Origin: Lyngbya sp. PCC 8106
Lineage (GTDB): Bacteria; Cyanobacteriota; Cyanobacteriia; Cyanobacteriales; Microcoleaceae
Assembly (NCBI RefSeq): GCF_000169095.1
Contig: NZ_AAVU01000003.1
Coordinates: 220,204 to 284,203 of the forward strand
Reading direction: 5' to 3'
Length of the DNA: 64,000 bases
Shown: positions 52,511-61,500 of the stretch, one piece after another
How the letters are laid out: each line of letters opens with the position of its first letter
Numbering within the stretch: the first letter of the stretch is position 1
The notes under the pieces: generated by a model
Database searches by the model: none
What the model was told of the DNA's origin: nothing
What the model saw: only the letters and a program-made list of their open reading frames with translations
Translations under genes and position numbers: made by a program

Positions 52511-55500
52511 CTACCAAGGGCTACCGATAATTGTAAATGCAGCCCAGTATTGAGGGTCAGAAAAAATTTCAATTCCAGAGTTATCAAATTCTGGAGGTAA
52601 AGTGATTTCTCGATCCGGTAAAATTAGGCGTGAATCTTCGATCCGAACTTCTCCCCTTAATAAAGCAATTTGAGTTTGTCTTAAGGCTTCGGCTTTAATT
52701 GGCGCTTGGGTTAATTGTTGATAAAAATCAACCATGAGTGCAAATGTGGCTTGATCATCGACTTTCCATAAGCTAGCGATTACAGATTCTACTCCTGCTT
52801 TCGCCGCAAAACCTGCAAAACCTAACTCGGCTTCACGATCTCCTAAAGCCGTTTGACAAGCGCTTAAGACTAATAATTTCACGGGAGGTTGATTCCATCC
52901 TAAATCTCGTACTTGATCAAGTCTAAGTTTATCATCCCAAAATTGAATATAAGAATTATTGGGTTGTCCCGTCCTAAATTCTGCATGAGTTGCTAAGTGA
53001 ACAATACCAAAAGGTGTTGCAAATCGTTCTTTTTTTAAATTTTCAATTGTAAAGTTTTCATTTAAAAATGATTCTCCATTCCATACATTATCCGCAATAA
53101 TATTGACTTCTGCTGACACCGCAGGTAAATCGTTTAATCTAGAATCAGCGGGAAATTCAGTTGAACCCATCGCCAAAACACGAGCTTGTTTAACATCACT
53201 ATAACGAGTTTCAGTTAAGGTCAAACTAGGTGCAAGTCCTACGCTATATTTTTCAATTAAAAATTGTTCACCATCATGTAAAGCGGCTAAAGGTAAAGAA
53301 CGTAATCCTTCGTCCATAATAAAGACTAAGTTATTGATTTCTTGTGCTTCTAACTCAGCTTGTAATGGAGCAATCAACCATTGATAAAATTGTTGAGCAT
53401 AGGGTAAAAAACTACTTCTGCGAGTCGTTGGAAAAATTTCTCTAAAGAAAAAGTTTCGTTGTTTTAAAACTTGATCACGAGTCACCCCAGAAATTCGTTT
53501 CCGAATCGGTTGACCTTCAGCAGTAATCATTACTAATTCGAGCTGATAACTACCCTTTTGATCAGGTTTTTCTGATGGAGAATCGATTACATTGACCTGA
53601 TTTTCTTGAGCTTCTATATCATATTCAACCGGAACAAAGTTAACATAAATAACAGCAGGTTTAATCCCTGTAATTCCGGCAATTTGACTTAAAGCATCAC
53701 AGGTTTCCAGTAAACCTTTTGCAGATTTACTCGCAGATATTCCCCAATATTCTTCAAAATCTTGAGTGTATCCCTGTTCAACTGCTAACACTCCCGCATC
53801 TACTGGACTACAAGGAAGACTAGCAGAAATTGATAAAGGTTCAACAGGGTTTTGACGGGGTAAAATATCGCCAGGAAATTCCGGTTGAGTGGGTTCAATT
53901 GGAGTGGGTTCAATTGGAGTTGGTGTGGGAGTTGGGGTGGGAGTTGGTGTTGGTGTTGGTGTCGCTAGATCATCAGTTTGAATTGCAATATTTCCCACTG
54001 TAAAAGATTCGGGAAAAGAGTTGTCAGAATTAATCGTAAATTCACCTGTTGTAATAGCTGCGGCTGTACCATTATCATTCTCAGTTAGGTTTGTATTTCC
54101 GATTTCAAAACTAGCAATGGGTTCATCAGCTAACCCCCCTTGATGTCGAATTGTAATAGAACCTCCTCCCTGTCCACCTGCTGTAGAAATACTGGCATTA
54201 ATGTTATTTTGATCGATAAAAGATCGAGTTGCTCGAACAAATCCACCTGTTGATTCAAGAAGTACATTTCCCCCTTGACCATTTTGCCCACCTTGAGCGT
54301 TAATAAACTCAACTTCAACATCACCAACCGGGTCAATAATTACGTTTCCACCATCACCAATGATACCACTACTGTTAATTTCTCCGGTAATAATTGCAGT
54401 CGGAGCGATAACAGTAATATCACCTCCTGTTAAGCCAGAACTGTTTAAATTAGCAGTAGAAATTGTTCCCTCTGTTGCGGTTAAATTAATATTACCGCCT
54501 AGACCTTGAGGATTACTAGAATTAAAGTTTATTTCACTATTAATATTGGTTCCTGAAAGGGTAATATCTCCTCCGGTTGTTTGAATAATTCCACTTCCTA
54601 AAAGTTGAATGGAATCCAAACTGTTGATATTAAAATCACCACCATTAGTCTGAACGTTGGGGTTATTGAAAGAAAAGTTTTGATTAAAATCGAGAGTAAT
54701 ATTACCTCCACTTGTCGTTAAATTTACAGAACGACCCAATAAATTATTAGCATTGATTGAACCATTATTTGTTGTGAAGTTAATATTACCGTTAGGATTA
54801 ATAATATTACTGACATTAATATTTTGATTGGCGTTGAACGTAATTGCTGCGTTATCCGTTCCTGTAATTGTAAATCCTGTTGTTTCAATAGAAGTAGCAG
54901 ATTGAAGTCTAACAGGGTCACGGAATGATATATTCCCAGCAGCAGTAATTGTTCCGGTGTTATTGCTCCCAACTGTGATTAAGTTGAAGCCATTTTGTAA
55001 AAAGTTTAGTTCAGTATTTGTTAAATTTAAAACACTCAAATTATTATTGCTATTTCCTCCAATTTCAACAGGAAAACTTGAACTAAAAGGCTGTAATGTT
55101 AAATTGATATTATTCCCAGAGACAGTATTATTAAAGTTAATTTCATCACCCGTTAAAGTAATATTATTTAAGATGTTCACTGCATCACCGTAGTTTTGAC
55201 CATTCTCTCCCGTTGTGGTGATATCAGCGTTGAGTTCAGTTATTCCTGCTATATCTGTAGTTAAGCTACTGGCGTTCACAGTGGCGTTAAATTGAGTAAT
55301 TCCACTGCTATTAACTGTAATTTCACCTAACCCATTCCCTGAACTTCCGATTGCATCTAAAATAATATTTCCGTTGGGTGCATTGAGTGTTAAATTGTTA
55401 CCCGTTCCTGAGATTGGACTATTATTAAAATCAATATTACCATTGTTACTATTAATGATAACATCAGTATTAAGTTCAGTTCCACCCGTTGCTTGAGTAA

Positions 55501-58500
55501 AGTTAATACTCTCGTTTGTTGTGAGATTACCGTTAAGAGTTGTTAATCCTGTTGTTTGAATATCCAGTAAATTTAGAGTCTCATTTTGTCCAAATGTACT
55601 CAAGATAATATTACCGTTACCTGCACTCAGTTGTAAATTAAAATTCCCATCAACCGTTCCCGTTCCAAAATTAATAATTCCATTTCCAAAACTTGTATCA
55701 ATCTGAACGTCATTGGTTAAAACAATATTGGCTGCATTTTCAAAGGTAATCCCATCAGTACCACTAATATTAATATTCCCTCCTAAATTCGTTAATCCAC
55801 TTGTATTAATGGATAAAAGATTTAAAGGAATATTATTTCCGACTGTTCCCAATGTAATATTACCCGTTCCCGCATTGAGTTCTAAGTTAGAATTACCATT
55901 AATGGTAGCATTATTAAAGTTTATGCTTCCATTTCCTAAAGTTGTATTGATAATTACATCATTAATTAAAACAATATTGGTCGCATTTTCAAAGGTAATC
56001 CCATCAACGCCACTAATATTAATATTTCCCTCTAAATTGGTTTGACCACTTGTGTTAATCAATAAAGAATCAAGAGGAATATTAGTCCCTACTCTGTTTA
56101 AAGTAATGTTACCACTTCCTGCATTAAAAATGAGTTCGTTTCCGGTTGCTGTGGCTTCAATTGGAACACCTGAAAAGTTAATATTTCCATTTCCGCTGTT
56201 GGTTTGCAGTGTTACTGAACTTCCCGCAATATTAACAGTTGTTGCACCTACAAAGTCTAAACTATTATTTGTAAAGATATCACCAAATAAGTTAATACTA
56301 TTAGCATTACTAATAATTAATTCGTTGAGTTCATTTCCCTCTTGACCGACATTGTTAAGTGAAATATTACCTGATGTATCAAGAGTTAAGTTATTTCCGG
56401 TACCAGTGATTGGACTATTTTCAAATAAAATATTTCCGGTGTTGCTGGTAATATTAACATCGGTGTTGAGTTGGGTTCCACCTGTAGCTTGAATGAAATC
56501 AATATTATTATTAATTGTGAGATTACCATTGAGAGTGGTTAAGCCAGATGTATTAATAGTTAAACTTTCAGGGGGGATACTATTACCAAAAGTACCTAAA
56601 TTAACTTGACCACTTCCTGCATTAATAATTAATCCGCCACTTCCTTCAACCGAAGCATCCGAAAGATTAATATTTCCATTATCGCTATCGGTTTCGAGAG
56701 TAACTGTATCACTATTGAGGTTAATTGTTGTGACACTGGGAAAGTTAATACCGCCATCTGTATAGATATTACCCAATAGATTAACAATGTTAGCATTGGT
56801 GATGGTAACGCCTCCAATTTCATTATTATCCTCACCCACATTATCCAGAAAAATTTCTCCGGTTGTATCAAGAGTTAAGCTGTTTCCGGTTCCGGTTATC
56901 GGACTATTTTCAAATGATATATTCCCGTTATTGCTGGTAATAATAACATCAGTATTGAGTTGGGTTCCCCCTGTTGCTTGAGTGAAGTCAATATTATTGT
57001 TTGTTGTTAGATTATTATTTAAAGTGGTTAAACCAGTGGTTGTAAGGGTCAAAGAATTAAGCGGGGTATTATTTCCCACTGTTCCTAAATTTATCTCACC
57101 GTTACCTGCATTTAGTTCTAGATCAAAATTTCCATTAATGCTTGCTTGACTAAAGTTAATTAGTCCATTTCCCGAACGGGTATTAATACTAATATTATCA
57201 CTTAATTCAACGGTTGAAGCATTTTCAAAGTCAACACCCTCAAAACCATTTGTGGTAATATTTCCTCCTAAATTAGTTTGACCTTGACTATTAACAGTTA
57301 AGGAAGATAAAGGTTGATTATCTCCGACGGTTCCGAGTGTAATATTACCTGTACCAGAATTAAGTTGTAAGTTAAAATTTCCGTCAACGGTGGATGCAAA
57401 GTTAATACTACCATTCCCATTACTGCTATCAAGTATTACATCACCCAAAAGGTTCACAAAATCATTATAGGTTTGGTTGTTTGTCGTCGTAATATCACCG
57501 TTGAGTTCAGTAGAACCGCCTGTATCTGTTGTCAGACTATTAGCATTAACTGTTCCGCTAAATTCAGTCATTCCACTACTATTGGCGGTAATATTTCCAA
57601 CGGGTAGAGTTTCCCCAATTGTCCCTGAAAAACTAATATTTCCGGTTCCAGTTGTGAGGGTAAGGTCAGAATTTCCGTTAATATTTCCGTTAATTGTAAT
57701 ATCGCCGCCACCTGTATTATCAGTATCCAGTGTTGTGTTTCCAGTTAGATTAATTTCATTCCCTTGAATGGTAATATTTTCGTTGTCGGTTGTAATTCCT
57801 TCACTGAGATTAATTAAGTTAGCATTGAGAGTGATAGAAGCATCATCTATTCCCGTTAAAATTCCACCAATATCAATTGAACCCTCGGGAGATTGTAGGA
57901 TAATTGGATCATTAAATGTAACGCTATTTGCAACCGTAATTGTACCAGATGAGTCGGTTCTTCCAACCGTAATTGAACTCAATCCATTTTCAAGTAATGC
58001 AAGTTCATTTGAGGTTAAATCAAGGGTTGTGGAATCTCCGCTGTCTGTTCCATCAATAACAATATTTTGATTAACGCTAAAGGGTTGTAGAGTTAAATTT
58101 CCACTTCCTGAAACTGTCCGATTATTTCCACTAATATCAAAATTTATCTCATCTGCGGTGAGGGTTAAATCATTATTTCCGGCGACAATACCGACATTAT
58201 TAAATGTAATTGTTCCGGTTCCAGCGTTCAGAGTTTGACTGTTATTGAGTGTTAAATTGGCACCATCTAGACTCAATTCTTGCTGTTCCCGTCCGATAAA
58301 GCTACTACTGAAAGTAATATTTCCGCCAATCCCGCCATTAACAGATGAATTAATATTTCCAACAGTGATGTTACTTACTCCTGTATTTGTACGCGCATTC
58401 AGATTAACAACTCCTCCACTCCCACTAATAGAAGTTGAATTGATTTCACCCGTTTCTAGAGTTGCGTTTCCACTTCCTGACTGAACATCGAGATTAATAT

Positions 58501-61500
58501 TACCGCCATTTCCACTGTTAGATGAGGTATTAATTGTTCCGGTTGTAATCGAATTAGGGGTTAAATTATCTATAAAGTTATTCCCCGCTAAAATATTAAG
58601 ATTACCGCCATTTGTAGTAATATTTCCTGTCGTGACTTGTCCGCTATCGCCAATTGAATTTAAGTTAATTGCTTCGCCTTCAGTTGAGAGTTGACCGATA
58701 TTAATTTCACTATCTGCATTCAAGGTAATAGAAGCATTATCTGTTCCAATAATTCCTGAATTGTTATTAGAAGTAATTGAACCATTACCAGCATCAATAA
58801 CCACTGGGTCAGAAAACTCTGCATTTCCTTCAAAGGTAATATTTCCACTAAAATTCAAACCACCGATGGTAATTAACTCAAAATTATTTAATGTAGCTAA
58901 ATCGCTTGGGGTCAGGTTGAGTGTATCGGTATTCGTATCTGTTGAACTTCCAACCTCAATATTATTAACTGTACTCGGTCGAATGTTTATGCTATTTCCG
59001 GTAACTGAATTATTACCGCCTTCAAAGTTGATTTCATCGCTCGTTAAAGTAATATTATCTGTGGTTAACGCATTGCTAAACGTCACATTAGCTGCACTAT
59101 TAATTTGCAGTCTAGAGAGAGGAATTAAATTGCCAATTGCATTGTTAAAGTTAACATCTCCAACTCCTGCGATGACGTTTAAAGTTTCTGTATTCGGGTT
59201 GGTTCCGTTAACGGTTCCGAGAATAGTAATATTAGCACCCGGTTGATTCAAATTATTAGTCGTATCGAGATTAACAGTATTTACTCCGATAACAACGCTA
59301 TCATTAATTGTAATGGGATTTCCAGCAGTAATAATATCAGCATTGAGTGTGGTTGTTTCGCCTAAACCTATTAATGTAATCGAAGCATTATCCAATCCCG
59401 TTAACGTTCCATCAACGGTAATATCACCCAATGGGGTTTGTAGGGTTAAAGGGTCATTAAAAGTAACGGGATTAACAACAGTAATGGTTCCGCTACTGTT
59501 ATCACGTCCGATAATAATTGACTCAAAGCCATTTTGAATTAAGTTAATTTCAGCTTGAGTTAGATTTAGATTGGTAGTATCAGTATTGTCAGAATTAGCG
59601 ACATTAATTCCTCGTTCTGGAGTAAAGGATTGTAGGTTTAAATTGCCACTTCCTGAAATCGTGCGACTATTATCAATATCAAAGTTAATTTCATCTGCGG
59701 TTAATATTAAGTTATTATTTCCCGCAGCTATACCCACGTTATTAAGGCTAATTGTTCCTGTTCCAGCGTTAAAGGTTTGATTATTATTTAACGTAATATT
59801 TGCACCATTTGTAGTCGAAGTGGGAATATTATCATCTTCAGTGACACTGGTGAAAGAAATATTTCCTCCTTTACCTTGATTAGCAGAGGAATCAATATCG
59901 CCAATTGTTATTGTACTATTTCCCGTATTAGACCCTGCATTAATACTAACATTTCCTCCGGTTCCCATGCTGGAAGTTGAGTTAATTTCATTTGTTAGTA
60001 TACTTGTATTTCCGGTTCCAGACTGAACATCTAAGCTAATATTTCCGTCACCATTAATCGAAGTTGTAGTCAGAGAACCAACTTGAATAGAACTTGCTTG
60101 GTTGGCTGTATTACTTCCGGCTTGGAGGTTAATATCCCCTCCATTTGTGATGAAATTATTCGTAATAATATTACCTCCATTTCCTAACGCACTTAGATTA
60201 ATATTACCTTCAACACCCGTAGAAGTATCTATTTCTCCCGAGACTTGAATAGAACTTCCTTGGTTGGCTGTATTATTTCCAACTACTAAGTTAACATCTC
60301 CTCCCGTTGTAATTAATTGTTGAGTCGTAATTTGACCGCCATTTCCTAAAGCATTGAGATTAATATTGCCATCACTTCCCCGAGATGTATTAATAAAACC
60401 AATATCAATAGAACTTGGTTGAGTCGCTGTATCACTCCCAACTGTGAGGTCAACATCTCCTCCATTTGTAATCATTTGTTGAGTCGTAATTTGACCTCCA
60501 TTTCCTAAAGCATTAAGGGTTATATTGCCTTCAGGTGCGCGAGAAGTATCAATTGAGTTGATTTGAATGGAACTCGGTTGAGTGGCGTTATTCTCCCCAA
60601 TATTTAGGTTGATTTCTCCTCCTGTTGTCACTAATTCTTGCGTAATAATATTACCACTTCCGATAATATTGAGATTGACATCTCCATCACTATCGCGAGA
60701 TGTATCGATAAAACCCGTTTGAAGTAAAATGGGTTGATTGGTATTATTATTATTAAAATTAAAATCAACTACTCCTCCCGTTGTAGTTAAGTTTCCGGTG
60801 CTAATTTGACCGCCATTTCCAATCGCACTAAAATTAATATTTCCACCACTAATTCCTGTTGTATCAATTCCACTAATATCAATTTGAATAGGATTTGTTG
60901 GATTGACTATATCACTTCCAACTGTGAGATTAATATTTCCACCAGAAGTTGCTAAAGCAGCAAAATTGGGACTGGTTGTAACAAAAATTTGACCTCCATC
61001 TCCGAAAGTTGTGAGATTAATATCAGCAGGATTATCACCTGAAGTATTAATTCCTCCCGTGATTTCAATCGAACTCGGTTGGTTAGCCGTTTTATTCCCG
61101 GCAGTAATATTAACCTCTCCTCCAGTTGTTCTTAAACTTGCTAAGTCTGGAGTTCCTTCTATAAGAATTTGACCACCATTTCCCAAAGTTGTGAGATTAA
61201 TATCAGCAGGATTATCACCACCACTCGATGTATTAATTTCACCATTAATTGTAATCGAACTCGGTTGGTTAGCCGTTTCATTTCCCGCAGTAATATTGAC
61301 CTCTCCTCCAGTTGTGCTTAAATTTCCTACTGTAATTTGACCTCCATTTCCCAAAAAATTAAGTTCAATATTAGCTATTCTATCAGCCGGATTGTTAGGA
61401 TCATCTAAAACCTCAACAAGATCGCCGAGATCCGTATTAATTCCGTTTCTTATTCTAATTAAACCTCCTTCACTATTAACATTACCAACATTAACATTAA

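Noticed and set aside
54957..59780. Many plus-strand open frames of 60-160 codons opposite the giant gene
   Set aside because: They are antisense to the beta-helix repeats, have repetitive hydrophobic composition caused by the Asn/Gly/Thr codons on the other strand, and lack ribosome sites.
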